From Betaproteobacteria bacterium (GTDB taxonomy: Bacteria; Pseudomonadota; Gammaproteobacteria; Burkholderiales; Casimicrobiaceae), in NCBI GenBank assembly GCA_016720425.1, contig JADKKQ010000003.1, forward strand, positions 434,001 to 498,000: 64,000 nt of DNA, read 5' to 3'. This document shows, piece after piece, positions 1 through 9,846 of this stretch. The notes under the pieces were generated by a model. It was not told where the DNA came from, searched no databases, and saw only the letters and a list, made by a program, of their open reading frames with translations. The stretch's first letter is position 1; each line of letters starts with the position of its first letter. The position numbers and the translations under genes are program-made.

Positions 1-222
1 GGCGGCGACGGTGAGGATGAAGAACACGAACACCTGCCCCGCCATGTCGTCCATGAACGACGAGAAGGCGATGAAGTTCATGTTGACCGCGAGCAGCATC
101 AGCTCGATGGCCATCAGCAGGATGATGACGTTCTTGCGGTTGAGGAAGATGCCCGCCATCGCGATGGCGAACAGGATCGCCCCGAGCACGAGGTAGTGCG
201 CCAGCGCCGGTGCGGTGATCAT
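1..222 (-). CDS. nuoK: NADH-quinone oxidoreductase subunit K (partial, C-terminus off window)
   Basis: The 74 residues present begin MITAPALAHYLVLGAILFAI and continue through GIFLNRKNVIILLMAIELML, the NuoK signature with the conserved membrane glutamate. The protein is a small three-helix subunit of the proton-pumping arm of complex I; the usual length is about 101 residues, so roughly the last quarter lies beyond the left edge. It is the last nuo gene visible; nuoL, M and N would follow outside the window. It sits 82 bp after nuoJ, a gap that holds a hairpin. The start is the ATG at 220-222. Confidence 0.96.
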   Translation of the reverse strand, partial: MITAPALAHYLVLGAILFAIAMAGIFLNRKNVIILLMAIELMLLAVNMNFIAFSSFMDDMAGQVFVFFILTVAA

Positions 223-263
223 TGCCACGTCCCCCTCGCTTCCCTTCTCGTTGCCGGCCCGGT

Positions 264-283
264 GGCGGGCGCTCCGGCCCGCC
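264..283 (-). other. Intercistronic hairpin between nuoJ and nuoK
   Basis: GGCGGGC (264-270) and GCCCGCC (277-283) form a perfect 7-bp stem with a 6-nt loop, extendable by a G-U and a G-C pair. No T-run follows, so it is not an obvious terminator. It may protect or punctuate the nuo mRNA (inference). Confidence 0.5.
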
Positions 284-304
284 GCCCGCGCCGCGCCGTT
301 GCGT

Positions 305-907
305 TCAGCCGTCCCGCTTCTCCGCCGGCATGCCGAGCACGCGCAGCCGGTCCTTCGCCCGCACCTTCACCTGCTTGCCCGGATCCTGGTACCGGGTCTC
401 GCGCCGCCGGCGGTGGGTGAGCGCGATGGCGGCGATGATCGCCACCAGCAGCACGACCGCGGCGATCTCGAACGCGTAGACGTAGTCGGTGTAGAGCAGC
501 AGCCCCAGCGCGCGGGTGTTGCCGCCCGCCGCGGGCGCGGGCAGCGCCGCGCTGCCGGGCTTGAGGTAGCTGCCGAGCAGCACCAGCGCCATCTCGACCA
601 GCACCAGCACGCCGACGGTGGCGGCGACCGGCACGTAGTTGCGGAACTGCGCGCGCAGGCTGTCGAAGTTGACGTCGAGCATCATCACCACGAACAGGAA
701 CAGCACCATCACCGCGCCGACGTAGACCAGCACCAGCGCGATGGCGAGGAACTCGGCCCGCAGCATCAGCCAGTGCGCGGCGGCGGTGAAGAACGCGAGC
801 ACCAGCCACAGCGCCGCGTGCACGGGGTTGCGGGTGGTCACCACGCGCAGCGCGGCGAACACCAGGATCGCGGCGAAGGCGTAGAAGAGGAAGGTCGGGA
901 AGCTCAT
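305..907 (-). CDS. nuoJ: NADH-quinone oxidoreductase subunit J
   Basis: A 200-residue membrane protein starting MSFPTFLFYAF. It has about five hydrophobic helices and the conserved stretch LVYVGAVMVLFLFVVMML, typical of NuoJ, which belongs to the proton-translocating arm of complex I. The C-terminal 40 residues are basic and hydrophilic. The ATG at 905-907 was chosen because the family starts here; the same frame stays open upstream only as a shadow of nuoI. It follows nuoI by 17 bp and precedes nuoK. Confidence 0.96.
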   Translation of the reverse strand: MSFPTFLFYAFAAILVFAALRVVTTRNPVHAALWLVLAFFTAAAHWLMLRAEFLAIALVLVYVGAVMVLFLFVVMMLDVNFDSLRAQFRNYVPVAATVGVLVLVEMALVLLGSYLKPGSAALPAPAAGGNTRALGLLLYTDYVYAFEIAAVVLLVAIIAAIALTHRRRRETRYQDPGKQVKVRAKDRLRVLGMPAEKRDG

Positions 908-924
908 GGCATCGGTGCCGGGCG

Positions 925-1416
925 TCAGCGGTACGTCGCGTCGGCGGCGCGGTCGGCGGCGATCTGCCGCTCGTAACGGTCGCCCACGGCCAGCAGCATC
1001 TCCTTGGTGTAGTACAGGTCGCCGCGCTTCTCGCCGTGGTACTCGAGGATGCGCGTCTCGACGATCGAGTCGACCGGACAGCTCTCCTCGCAGAAGCCGC
1101 AGAAGATGCACTTGGTGAGGTCGATGTCGTAGCGCGTCGTCCGCCGGCTGCCGTCGGCGCGCTGCTCGCTCTCGATGGTGATGGCGAGCGCCGGGCAGAC
1201 CGCCTCGCACAGCTTGCAGGCGATGCAGCGCTCCTCGCCGTTGGGGTAGCGGCGCAGCGCGTGCAGGCCGCGGAAGCGGGGGCTCTGCGGCGTCTTCTCC
1301 TCGGGAAACTGGACGGTGATCTTGCGCGCGAACAGGTGCCGCCCGGTGAGCCGAAGGCCCTGGAGGAGCTCCAGCAGCAGCCAGGTGTTGGCGAGGTTCT
1401 TGACGCGGGCGAGCAT
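925..1416 (-). CDS. nuoI: NADH-quinone oxidoreductase subunit I (2x[4Fe-4S])
   Basis: 163 residues, the usual length in Burkholderiales. Two ferredoxin-type cluster motifs are visible, CIACKLCEAVCP and CIFCGFCEESCP, ligating the N6a and N6b clusters that pass electrons from the peripheral arm towards quinone. The N-terminal amphipathic segment (NTWLLLELLQGLRLTGRHLF) anchors it on the membrane arm. The start is the ATG at 1414-1416, 11 bp after the nuoH stop. Confidence 0.97.
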   Translation of the reverse strand: MLARVKNLANTWLLLELLQGLRLTGRHLFARKITVQFPEEKTPQSPRFRGLHALRRYPNGEERCIACKLCEAVCPALAITIESEQRADGSRRTTRYDIDLTKCIFCGFCEESCPVDSIVETRILEYHGEKRGDLYYTKEMLLAVGDRYERQIAADRAADATYR

Positions 1417-1427
1417 CGGGTCGGTCC

Positions 1428-2483
<1,056 letters not shown>

Positions 2484-2518
2484 TTCGGTGCCCGCCCGGC
2501 CCGAAGGGCACTGACTGC

Positions 2519-2562
2519 GCCCCCTCGGGGGGCAGCGAACGGAGTGAGCGTGGGGGGCCGTT
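2519..2562. repeat. GC-rich intergenic repeat-like element between nuoG and nuoH
   Basis: The gap holds CCCC-TC-GGGGGG followed by GCAGCGAACGGAGTGAGCG and a second G-run. This is the style of short intergenic element I recall as common in Burkholderiales genomes (recollection, not searched). It can fold as a small hairpin and lies just after the nuoG stop in the transcribed sense. Confidence 0.4.
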
Positions 2563-4896
2563 TCATGCCGGTTCCACGCCGATCGGGCCGGACAGGCCCC
2601 CGAGGCCGCAGGTCGACGGGTGCGCGGCGGCCACCCGCACGACGCCCGGCGGCACCGTCGCGTCGGCGAGCGCGACGAGCCGCGCCTCGCCCTGCCCCTG
2701 GCGCAGCCGGACCGGCGCGCCGTCGGCGATGCCGAGCCGCTGCAGCGTGAGCGCGTTCATCCGCGCCCGCGGCGGCCGCGCGTCGGCCGTCTGCTGCAGC
2801 GCGGGCGCACGGCGGACGATCGGGTCGGCGAAGTGGATCGGCACGTCGGCCACGCGCTCGATCCCGGCGACGGTCGCGGCGGGACGCACGAGCTCCACGC
2901 GCGTGCCGTTGCCGAGCCGGGCGGCGACGTCGGCCGGAGCGGGCAGCGTGCGGCGCACGTCCTCGACGGTGTCGAAGGCGAACTCCGGCAGCTCGAGCAG
3001 CGATCCCAGCGCGCGCAGCAGCTTCCACCCCGGGCGCGTCTCGCCCGCGGGCTTGACGACGCCGTTGAACGACTGCGCGCGGCCCTCGCAGTTGACGAAG
3101 GTGCCCGCGGTCTCGGTGAACGGCGCCATCGGCAGCAGCGCGTCGGCATACGCCAGCCCGTGCCGGAAGGCCGACAGCACGACGACGAAGTCGGCCTGGT
3201 CGAGCGCGGCGCGGGCGGCCACCGGGTCGGCGCAGTCGAACTCGGGTTCGGCGCCGACGACGAGATAGGCACGGCGCGGCTCGGCGAACATGCGCTGCGC
3301 GTCGAGGCCGCCGGCGCGCGGCAGCGCCTCGGCCAGGTGACCGCCGACGCTGTTGGCGGCGGCGCCGAGGCACCCCAGCGTCGCGCCGGTGAGGCGGGCG
3401 AGCTCCTGCGCCAGCGCGAGGAGCTGCGAGGCGTCGCGGTGCTGCTCGGCGAGGTTGCCCAAGAGCACCGCCTTCGCGCTGCCGGTAGCGAGGCTGGCCG
3501 CGATGGCCTCGGCGGTCGCGCCCGGCTCGATCGACGCCAGCGCCGGCGGCACCGGCTGGCCGGCCCCGCGGGCGGCGGCCACGACGATCTCGGCCAGCGC
3601 CAGCGGCATCAGCGATGGCGCGACCACCAGCGCGTGCCGGACCCGGGCCAGCGGATCGTCCCCGACCGGGTTCAGCAGCGACAGCTCGGCGCCCTTCCGG
3701 GCCGCCTGCCGCAGCCGCTGGGCCAGCAGCGGGTGTTCCTTGCGCAGCAGGCTGCCGACGACCAGCACGCGATCGAGCGTGCCGACGGCCGCGATCGGCA
3801 TCCCCAGCCAGGGCACGCCCGCGCCCTTGCCGTCGCCGCGGAAGTCGCACTGCCGCAGCCGGCAGTCGACGTTGTCGGAGCCCAGCGCGCGGGTGAGCCG
3901 CGCCGCGAGCGCCATCTCCTCCAGCGTCTGGTGCGGCGACACGACCGTCGCCAGCGACGCACCGCCGTGGCGCGCGGTCACGTCGCGCAGGCCGCGCGCG
4001 ACGAACTCGAGCGCCGTCGGCCAGTCGACCGTCTGCCACGCCCCGCCCTGCCTGATCATCGGCGCGGTCAGCCGGTCGTCGCCGTTCAGCGCCTCGTAGG
4101 AAAAGCGGTCCTTGTCCGAGATCCAGCACTCGTTGACGGCTTCGTTCTCGCGCGGCAGCACGCGCAGCACGCGATCCCCTTTGACCTGGACGACGAGGTT
4201 GCTGCCGAGCGCGTCGTGCGGCGCGATCGACTTGCGCCGCGACAGCTCCCAGGTCCGCGCCGAATAGCGGAACGGCCTGGACGTCAGCGCGCCCACCGGG
4301 CAGAGGTCGATCATGTTGCCGGACAGCTCGGAGTCGACGCTGCGGCCGACGAAGGCGACGATCTCCGAATGCTCGCCGCGCCCGATCATGCCCAGCTCCA
4401 TCGTGCCGGCGATCTCCTGGCCGAAGCGCACGCAGCGCGTGCACTGGATGCAGCGGCTCATCTCCTCGGCCGACACCAGCGGCCCGAGGTTCTTGTGCAG
4501 GACGACGCGCTTGGCCTCCTGGTAGCGCGACGTCGAGCCGCCGTAGCCGACGGCGAGGTCCTGCAGCTGGCACTCGCCGCCCTGGTCGCAGATCGGGCAG
4601 TCGAGCGGGTGGTTGATCAGCAGGAACTCCATCACCCCCTGCTGCGCCTTCACCGCCTGCTCCGAGCGCGTCCAGACCTTCATGCCGTCGGTGACCGGCG
4701 TCGCGCAGGCCGGCAGCGGCTTCGGCGCCTTCTCGACCTGCACCAGGCACATCCGGCAGTTGGCGGCGATCGACAGCTTCTTGTGGTAGCAGAAGTGCGG
4801 CACGTAGATGCCGAGCTGCTGCGCCGCGTCCATGACCGTGCTGCCGTGGTTCACGGAGACCGGCTTGCCGTCGATTTCGATGTTCAGCGTGGGCAT
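2563..4896 (-). CDS. nuoG: NADH-quinone oxidoreductase subunit G (iron-sulfur, molybdopterin-oxidoreductase fold)
   Basis: 777 residues, normal for betaproteobacterial NuoG. The N-terminal ferredoxin domain (about 1-80) has HFCYHKKLSIAANCRMC and a downstream CATPV, for the [2Fe-2S] cluster N1b. A His/Cys-type motif HPLDCPICDQGGECQLQD (about 105) and CIQCTRCVRF (about 150) provide the [4Fe-4S] N5 and N4 region; the rest is a molybdopterin-oxidoreductase-like domain. It carries electrons in the NADH-oxidising module with NuoE and NuoF. It starts 10 bp after nuoF. Confidence 0.97.
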   Translation of the reverse strand: MPTLNIEIDGKPVSVNHGSTVMDAAQQLGIYVPHFCYHKKLSIAANCRMCLVQVEKAPKPLPACATPVTDGMKVWTRSEQAVKAQQGVMEFLLINHPLDCPICDQGGECQLQDLAVGYGGSTSRYQEAKRVVLHKNLGPLVSAEEMSRCIQCTRCVRFGQEIAGTMELGMIGRGEHSEIVAFVGRSVDSELSGNMIDLCPVGALTSRPFRYSARTWELSRRKSIAPHDALGSNLVVQVKGDRVLRVLPRENEAVNECWISDKDRFSYEALNGDDRLTAPMIRQGGAWQTVDWPTALEFVARGLRDVTARHGGASLATVVSPHQTLEEMALAARLTRALGSDNVDCRLRQCDFRGDGKGAGVPWLGMPIAAVGTLDRVLVVGSLLRKEHPLLAQRLRQAARKGAELSLLNPVGDDPLARVRHALVVAPSLMPLALAEIVVAAARGAGQPVPPALASIEPGATAEAIAASLATGSAKAVLLGNLAEQHRDASQLLALAQELARLTGATLGCLGAAANSVGGHLAEALPRAGGLDAQRMFAEPRRAYLVVGAEPEFDCADPVAARAALDQADFVVVLSAFRHGLAYADALLPMAPFTETAGTFVNCEGRAQSFNGVVKPAGETRPGWKLLRALGSLLELPEFAFDTVEDVRRTLPAPADVAARLGNGTRVELVRPAATVAGIERVADVPIHFADPIVRRAPALQQTADARPPRARMNALTLQRLGIADGAPVRLRQGQGEARLVALADATVPPGVVRVAAAHPSTCGLGGLSGPIGVEPA

Positions 4897-4906
4897 GGGG
4901 TCGCGC

Positions 4907-6211
4907 CTAGACGTACGCCGGGACCAGGCAGCGCCCGTGGTCGACGTGGTGCTGGAACTCGTCGCGGAAGTGCTTGAGGAACGCGCGCACCGGCATCGCC
5001 GCCGCGTCGCCCAGCGCGCAGATCGTGCGGCCCTGGATGTTCTCGGCGACGCTGTTCAGCAGGTCGAGGTCCTCGGGGCGCCCCCGGCCGTGCTCGATGC
5101 GGTCGACGATGCGCCACAGCCAGCCGGTGCCCTCGCGGCAGGGCGTGCACTGGCCGCAGGACTCCTCGTAGTAGAAGTACGACAGCCGCAGCAGCGACTT
5201 GACCATGCAGCGCGTGTCGTCCATCACGATCACCGCGCCGGAGCCCAGCATCGAGCCCGCCTTGGCGATCGAGTCGTAATCCATGTCGGTGGCGAGCATC
5301 ACCTCGCCGGGCAGCACCGGCATCGACGAGCCGCCGGGAATGCAGGCCTTGAGCCGGCGCCCGCCGCGCATGCCGCCCGCCAGCTCGAGCAGCGTCGCGA
5401 ACGGCGTGCCCATCCGGATCTCGTAGTTGCCGGGGCGCGCGACGTCGCCGGACACCGAGAAGATCTTGGTGCCGCCGTTGTTCGGCTTGCCGAGCGCCAG
5501 GAACGCCTCGCCGCCGTGGCGCAGGATCCAGGGCACCGCGGCGAAGGTCTCGGTGTTGTTGATCGTCGTCGGCTTGCCGTAGAGCCCGAAGCTCGCGGGG
5601 AACGGCGGCTTGAACCGCGGCTGGCCCTTCTTGCCCTCGAGCGACTCGAGCAGTGCGGTTTCCTCGCCGCAGATGTAGGCGCCGTAGCCGTGGTGGTTGT
5701 GCAGTTCGAAGCTCCAGCCGGAACCCAGGATGTCGCGGCCGAGGAACCCCGCCGCGACGGCCTCGGCCACCGCCTCCTCCATCCGCTCGTAGGTGTCCCA
5801 GATCTCGCCGTGGACGTAGTTGTAGCCCCGCGCGCAGCCCATCGCGTAGGCGGCGATCGCCATGCCCTCGATCAGCACGTGCGGGTTGTACCGCATGATG
5901 TCGCGGTCCTTGAACGTGCCCGGCTCGCCCTCGTCGGAGTTGCAGACGAGGTACTTGTCGCCCGGGAACTGTTGCGGCATGAAGCTCCACTTGAGCCCGG
6001 TCGGAAAACCGGCGCCGCCGCGCCCGCGCAGCGCGGACTTCTTCACCTCGCCGATGACCGTCGCCGGCGGGACCCTCCCGCCGACGATCTTCTTCAGCGC
6101 TTCGTAGCCGCCGCGCGCGACGTAGTCGGCGAGACGCCAGTTGCTCCCGTCGAGCCCGGCGAGGATGATCGCGTCGGGGCCGTAGTCCAGCATCGTGCCG
6201 GGCGCGTTCAC
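4907..6211 (-). CDS. nuoF: NADH-quinone oxidoreductase subunit F (FMN/NADH-binding)
   Basis: About 434 residues. GRGGAGFPTGLKWSF (near 65-80) is the NADH/FMN-binding glycine-rich motif and ESCGQCTPCREGTGW (near 350) ligates the N3 [4Fe-4S] cluster. This subunit oxidises NADH. The start is chosen as the GTG at 6209-6211, which overlaps the nuoE stop as GTGA and has a GGGGAGGGG ribosome site 3-11 nt upstream; the alternative is the ATG at 6191-6193, giving 428 residues. The overlap suggests translational coupling to nuoE. Confidence 0.96.
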   Translation of the reverse strand: MNAPGTMLDYGPDAIILAGLDGSNWRLADYVARGGYEALKKIVGGRVPPATVIGEVKKSALRGRGGAGFPTGLKWSFMPQQFPGDKYLVCNSDEGEPGTFKDRDIMRYNPHVLIEGMAIAAYAMGCARGYNYVHGEIWDTYERMEEAVAEAVAAGFLGRDILGSGWSFELHNHHGYGAYICGEETALLESLEGKKGQPRFKPPFPASFGLYGKPTTINNTETFAAVPWILRHGGEAFLALGKPNNGGTKIFSVSGDVARPGNYEIRMGTPFATLLELAGGMRGGRRLKACIPGGSSMPVLPGEVMLATDMDYDSIAKAGSMLGSGAVIVMDDTRCMVKSLLRLSYFYYEESCGQCTPCREGTGWLWRIVDRIEHGRGRPEDLDLLNSVAENIQGRTICALGDAAAMPVRAFLKHFRDEFQHHVDHGRCLVPAYV

Positions 6212-6714
6212 GACGCCCCTCCCCCGCCGCCGGGCGCCGCGCCGCGCAGCTCGGCGAGCAGCGCGTCGATCGCTTCGGGCCGCATCCAGCTGCACATCCG
6301 CTTGTTGTTGACCAGCAGCACCGGCGCGTCGCCGCAGGCGCCCATGCACTCGCCCTCCTGCAGCGTGAACAGGCCGTCCGGCGTCGTCTCGCCGAAGCCG
6401 ATGCCGAGCTTCGACTTCAGGTACTCGGCCGACCGGACCGCATCCTGCAGCGCGCACGGCAGGTTGGTGCAGATCGTCAGCTTGTGGCGACCCGTCGGCT
6501 TGAGGTTGTACATCGCGTAGAACGTGGCCACCTCGTAGACGGCGACCGCCGGCATGCCGAGGTAACCGGCGACGAAGTCCATGGTCTCGGTGGCGAGCCA
6601 GCCCTTCTCGTCCTGCGCGATCGCGAGCGCCGCCATCACCGCCGACTGCTTCTGGTCGGCGGGGTACTTGGCGACCTCGCGGTCGATCCTCAACAGTGCG
6701 TCGGCGCTCAGCAT
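6208..6714 (-). CDS. nuoE: NADH-quinone oxidoreductase subunit E ([2Fe-2S])
   Basis: 168 residues. The thioredoxin-like [2Fe-2S] domain shows CTNLPC and, 36 residues later, CMGAC, the four ligands of cluster N1a. The N-terminal helical bundle (residues 10-70) is as in the family. The start is the ATG at 6712-6714 (MLSADALLRID). It is preceded by a 92-bp gap with a strong hairpin and followed by nuoF with a 4-bp overlap. Confidence 0.96.
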   Translation of the reverse strand: MLSADALLRIDREVAKYPADQKQSAVMAALAIAQDEKGWLATETMDFVAGYLGMPAVAVYEVATFYAMYNLKPTGRHKLTICTNLPCALQDAVRSAEYLKSKLGIGFGETTPDGLFTLQEGECMGACGDAPVLLVNNKRMCSWMRPEAIDALLAELRGAAPGGGGGAS

Positions 6715-6760
6715 GTCAGTGGCCCCCGGGAGCTTCGGGGAGGATCGGCCTCCCGGGCCG

Positions 6761-6778
6761 CCCAGGGAGCGCCCTGGG
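6761..6778 (-). other. Intercistronic hairpin between nuoD and nuoE
   Basis: CCCAGGG-AGCG-CCCTGGG is a perfect 7-bp stem with a tetraloop, in the 92-bp gap between nuoD and nuoE. There is no T-run. It sits at the junction of the genes for the quinone-reducing module (BCD) and the NADH module (EFG). Confidence 0.55.
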
Positions 6779-6806
6779 GAGGCGAGCGCAGCGAGCTTCG
6801 GGGGGG

Positions 6807-8075
6807 TCATCGGTCGATCTCCCCGAACACGATGTCCTGGGTGCCGATGATCGCGACCACGTCGGCGATCATGTGGCCGCGGGACATCTCGTCCAGCGCC
6901 GCAAGGTGCGCGAAGCCGGGCGCGCGCAGCTTCAGGCGATAGGGCTTGTTGGCACCGTCGGAGACGATGTAGACGCCGAACTCGCCCTTCGGGTGCTCGA
7001 CCGCGGCGTAGGCCTCGCCCGGCGGCACGTGGATGCCCTCGGTGAAGAGCTTGAAGTGGTGGATCAGCTCCTCCATGTTCGTCTTCATCGCCTCGCGCGA
7101 CGGCGGGGCGACCTTGTGGTTGTCGGTGATCACCGGGCCGGGGTTCGCCCGCAGCCAGTCGACGCACTGCGCGATGATGCGGTTCGACTGCCGCATCTCC
7201 TCGACGCGCACCAGGTAGCGGTCGTAGCAGTCGCCGTTGGTGCCCACCGGGATGTCGAACTCCATCCGGTCGTAGACCTCGTAGGGCTGCTTCTTGCGCA
7301 GGTCCCAGGGCACGCCGGAGCCGCGCAGCATCGGGCCGGTGAAGCCCAGCGCCGCCGCCCGCTCGGGGGTGACGACGCCGATGCCCACAGTGCGCTGCTT
7401 CCAGATGCGGTTCTCGGTCAGCAGCGTCTCGTAGTCGTCGACGCAGGCGGGGAAGCGGCGCGTGAAGTCGGCGATGAAGTCGAGCAGCGAGCCTTGGCGG
7501 TTCGCGTTCAGCGCCGCCATGCCGCGGGCGTTGCGGGTGTGCTGCGCCGCGTACTGCGGCATGGTGTCGGGGAGATCGCGGTAGACCCCGCCCGGACGCA
7601 GGTAGGCCGCGTGCATCCGCGCCCCCGAGACCGCCTCGTACACGTCCATCAGGTCTTCGCGCTCGCGGAAGCAGTAGAGGAACGTCGTCATGCCGCCGAC
7701 GTCGAGCGAGTGCGCGCCCAGCCACAGCAGGTGGTTGAGGATGCGGGTGATCTCGTCGAACATCACCCGGATGTACTGCGCGCGGACCGGCACCTCGATG
7801 CCCAGCAGCCGCTCGATCGCCATGCAGTAGGCGTGCTCGTTGCACATCATCGACACGTAGTCCAGCCGGTCCATGTACGGCAGCGACTGCAGGTAGGTCT
7901 TGTGCTCGGCCAGCTTCTCGGTCGCGCGGTGGAGCAGGCCGATGTGCGGATCGGCGCGCTCGACCACCTCGCCGTCGAGCTCCAGCACCAGACGCAGCAC
8001 CCCGTGCGCCGCCGGGTGCTGCGGGCCAAAATTCATCGTGTAATTGCGGATCTCAGCCGGCCACGACGCGGTCAA
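6807..8075 (-). CDS. nuoD: NADH-quinone oxidoreductase subunit D
   Basis: About 422 residues, related to the large subunit of NiFe hydrogenases. The segments NFGPQHPAAHGVLRLVLELD and HIGLLHRATEKLAE form the quinone-pocket region. The start is uncertain: the only in-frame codon upstream of the conserved NYTMNFGPQ is TTG at 8073-8075, which overlaps the nuoC stop as TTGA; the next is the ATG of MNFGP. Homologues start MAEIKNYTLNFGP, supporting the TTG start. Part of the Q-module with NuoB, C and I. Confidence 0.95.
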   Translation of the reverse strand: MTASWPAEIRNYTMNFGPQHPAAHGVLRLVLELDGEVVERADPHIGLLHRATEKLAEHKTYLQSLPYMDRLDYVSMMCNEHAYCMAIERLLGIEVPVRAQYIRVMFDEITRILNHLLWLGAHSLDVGGMTTFLYCFREREDLMDVYEAVSGARMHAAYLRPGGVYRDLPDTMPQYAAQHTRNARGMAALNANRQGSLLDFIADFTRRFPACVDDYETLLTENRIWKQRTVGIGVVTPERAAALGFTGPMLRGSGVPWDLRKKQPYEVYDRMEFDIPVGTNGDCYDRYLVRVEEMRQSNRIIAQCVDWLRANPGPVITDNHKVAPPSREAMKTNMEELIHHFKLFTEGIHVPPGEAYAAVEHPKGEFGVYIVSDGANKPYRLKLRAPGFAHLAALDEMSRGHMIADVVAIIGTQDIVFGEIDR

Positions 8076-8689
8076 CCCTTCCGGAATCCCGGCTCGCCCG
8101 CGTAGCTGTCCTCGCGGATGATCCGCGGCGTGTTCTCGCGCGGCTCGATGGTCACCGGCTGGTAGATCACCCGCCCCTGCTCGGGGTCGTAGCGCATCTC
8201 CACGTGCCCCGAAAGCGGGAAGTCCTTGCGGAACGGGTGGCCGATGAAGCCGTAGTCGGTGAGGATGCGGCGCAGGTCCGGGTGCCCCGGAAACATGATG
8301 CCGAAGAAGTCGAAGGCCTCGCGCTCGAACCAGTTGGCGGCCGGCCAGACGTCGACGGCGCTGGGGACCAGCGGAAACTCGTCGTCGGCCGCGAAGCAGC
8401 GCACGCGCAACCGGCAGTTGTGCGCCAGCGACAGCAGGTGATAGACGACGGCGAAGCGGCGGCCCTCGTGCGCGCCGTCGCCGTAGGTGGAGTAGTCGAC
8501 GCCGCAGAGATCGATCAGCGTGGCGAACAGGAACTCGGGCCGGTCGCGCAGCGCCCTGAGCGTCGCCGGCAGCGCGTCGGGCGCGACGACGAGCGTGACC
8601 TCGCCCAGCGCGACACGGATGCCGCCGTGGGTGTCGCCGAACGCCGCCTGCAGCGCGGCGGCCAGGGCATCGGGTCGGAGCGTGGCCAT
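8072..8689 (-). CDS. nuoC: NADH-quinone oxidoreductase subunit C
   Basis: 205 residues. The 30-kDa subunit signatures ANWFEREAFDFFGI and HPDLRRILTDYGFIGHPFRK are present (about 115-160). It is a peripheral-arm structural subunit that packs on NuoD. The ATG at 8687-8689 overlaps the last base of the nuoB stop (TGATG), so start and coupling are clear. It is a separate gene here, not the NuoCD fusion of enterobacteria. Confidence 0.96.
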   Translation of the reverse strand: MATLRPDALAAALQAAFGDTHGGIRVALGEVTLVVAPDALPATLRALRDRPEFLFATLIDLCGVDYSTYGDGAHEGRRFAVVYHLLSLAHNCRLRVRCFAADDEFPLVPSAVDVWPAANWFEREAFDFFGIMFPGHPDLRRILTDYGFIGHPFRKDFPLSGHVEMRYDPEQGRVIYQPVTIEPRENTPRIIREDSYAGEPGFRKG

Positions 8690-9165
8690 CAGCGGGCGAT
8701 CGTGTTGGTGCGCCAGATCTTGTTCTGCAGCTGCAGGATGCCGTAGAGCAGCGCCTCGGCGGTCGGCGGGCAGCCGGGCACGTAGATGTCGACCGGGACG
8801 ATGCGGTCGCAGCCGCGCACCACCGAGTACGAGTAGTGGTAGTAGCCGCCGCCGTTGGCGCAGGAACCCATCGAGATCACCCAGCGCGGCTCGGCCATCT
8901 GGTCGTAGACCTTGCGCAGCGCCGGCGCCATCTTGTTGCACAGCGTGCCGGCGACGATCATCACGTCGGACTGGCGCGGGCTGGGGCGGAACACGATGCC
9001 GAAGCGGTCGAGGTCGTAGCGGGCCGCGCCGGCGTGCATCATCTCCACGGCACAGCAGGCCAGCCCGAAGGTCATCGGCCACATCGAGCCGTTGCGCGCC
9101 CAGTTGATCAGGCTGTCGACCGAGGTGGTGACGAAGCCCTTTTCCAGGACGCCTTCGATGCTCAT
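8689..9165 (-). CDS. nuoB: NADH-quinone oxidoreductase subunit B ([4Fe-4S] N2)
   Basis: 158 residues starting MSIEGVLEKGFVTTSVDSLI. The N2 cluster ligands are seen as the tandem Cys pair in FGLACCAVEM, then SMGSCANGGG and YVPGCPP. N2 is the final cluster that reduces quinone. The ATG at 9163-9165 is preceded by GCAGGAGGCC, a strong ribosome site. An upstream in-frame extension is not supported. Confidence 0.97.
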   Translation of the reverse strand: MSIEGVLEKGFVTTSVDSLINWARNGSMWPMTFGLACCAVEMMHAGAARYDLDRFGIVFRPSPRQSDVMIVAGTLCNKMAPALRKVYDQMAEPRWVISMGSCANGGGYYHYSYSVVRGCDRIVPVDIYVPGCPPTAEALLYGILQLQNKIWRTNTIAR

Positions 9166-9263
9166 CGGCCGGCCTCCTGCGCCGTCGGCGCGGCCTCCGC
9201 ATCCCCCGCGCACGCACGCCTACCGCGCCGTCGGCCGCAGGCGCCATTCGCCTTGCCGTCGAT

Positions 9264-9282
9264 CCCCGCGCACCGCGCGGGG
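9264..9282 (-). other. Intercistronic hairpin between nuoA and nuoB
   Basis: CCCCGCGC-ACC-GCGCGGGG, a perfect 8-bp stem with a 3-nt loop, lies in the 141-bp gap between nuoA and nuoB. There is no T-run on either side. Confidence 0.5.
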
Positions 9283-9306
9283 CCCCTCGCCGGGTGGCTC
9301 ATGTCG

Positions 9307-9663
9307 CTACTCCCACTCCAGCGCCCCCTTCTTCCACTCGTAGACGAAGCCGACGACCAGGATGGCGAGGAAGATCATCATCGCCACGAAGCCGGCGAAG
9401 CCGATCTCCGGCAGCACGACCGCCCAGGGGAAGAGGAACGCGATCTCCAGGTCGAACAGGATGAACAGGATGGCGACGAGATAGTAGCGGACGTCGAACT
9501 TCATCCGCGCGTCCTCGAAGGCCTCGAAGCCGCACTCGTAGGGGGAGAGCTTTTCGGCGTTGGGCCGGCTCGGCGAGAGCAGCTTGCCGACGGAGAGGAG
9601 GACGCCGCCGAGCGTCAGACCGACGAGGATGAAAAGCAGGATCGGAAAATACTGTTCCAGCAT
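9307..9663 (-). CDS. nuoA: NADH-quinone oxidoreductase subunit A
   Basis: 118 residues with three transmembrane helices. LSPYECGFEAFEDARMKFDV is the conserved cytoplasmic loop (including the conserved Cys near the quinone site), followed by YYLVAILFILFDLEIAFLFP. It is the first nuo cistron, a membrane-arm subunit at the junction with the peripheral arm. It lies 183 bp after the tRNA-Leu gene; that gap holds a perfect 10-bp-arm inverted repeat. Confidence 0.97.
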   Translation of the reverse strand: MLEQYFPILLFILVGLTLGGVLLSVGKLLSPSRPNAEKLSPYECGFEAFEDARMKFDVRYYLVAILFILFDLEIAFLFPWAVVLPEIGFAGFVAMMIFLAILVVGFVYEWKKGALEWE

Positions 9664-9722
9664 CGCCTTGGCGGTGCGCGCCCGATTCGGTCCCGGCGCG
9701 CTCCGGTCGTTGGTTCACCTCG

Positions 9723-9743
9723 CGGCAGCCGCAGCGGCTGCCG
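9723..9743. repeat. Perfect inverted repeat between tRNA-Leu and nuoA
   Basis: CGGCAGCCGC-A-GCGGCTGCCG: ten-base arms around a single base. It would fold into a stable stem in the RNA linking the tRNA precursor to nuoA and may mark processing or protect the 5' end of the nuo message (inference). An operator is an alternative. Confidence 0.5.
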
Positions 9744-9846
9744 ACCCACCCTCCCGCTCGCGTCCGCGGCACCGCGCCCGGTGGGCGCGCCGGCCCGCAA
9801 CGCTTCCGGCTATCCGTCGCGCCGTTGCCCGCGACCGCCTCGTTCC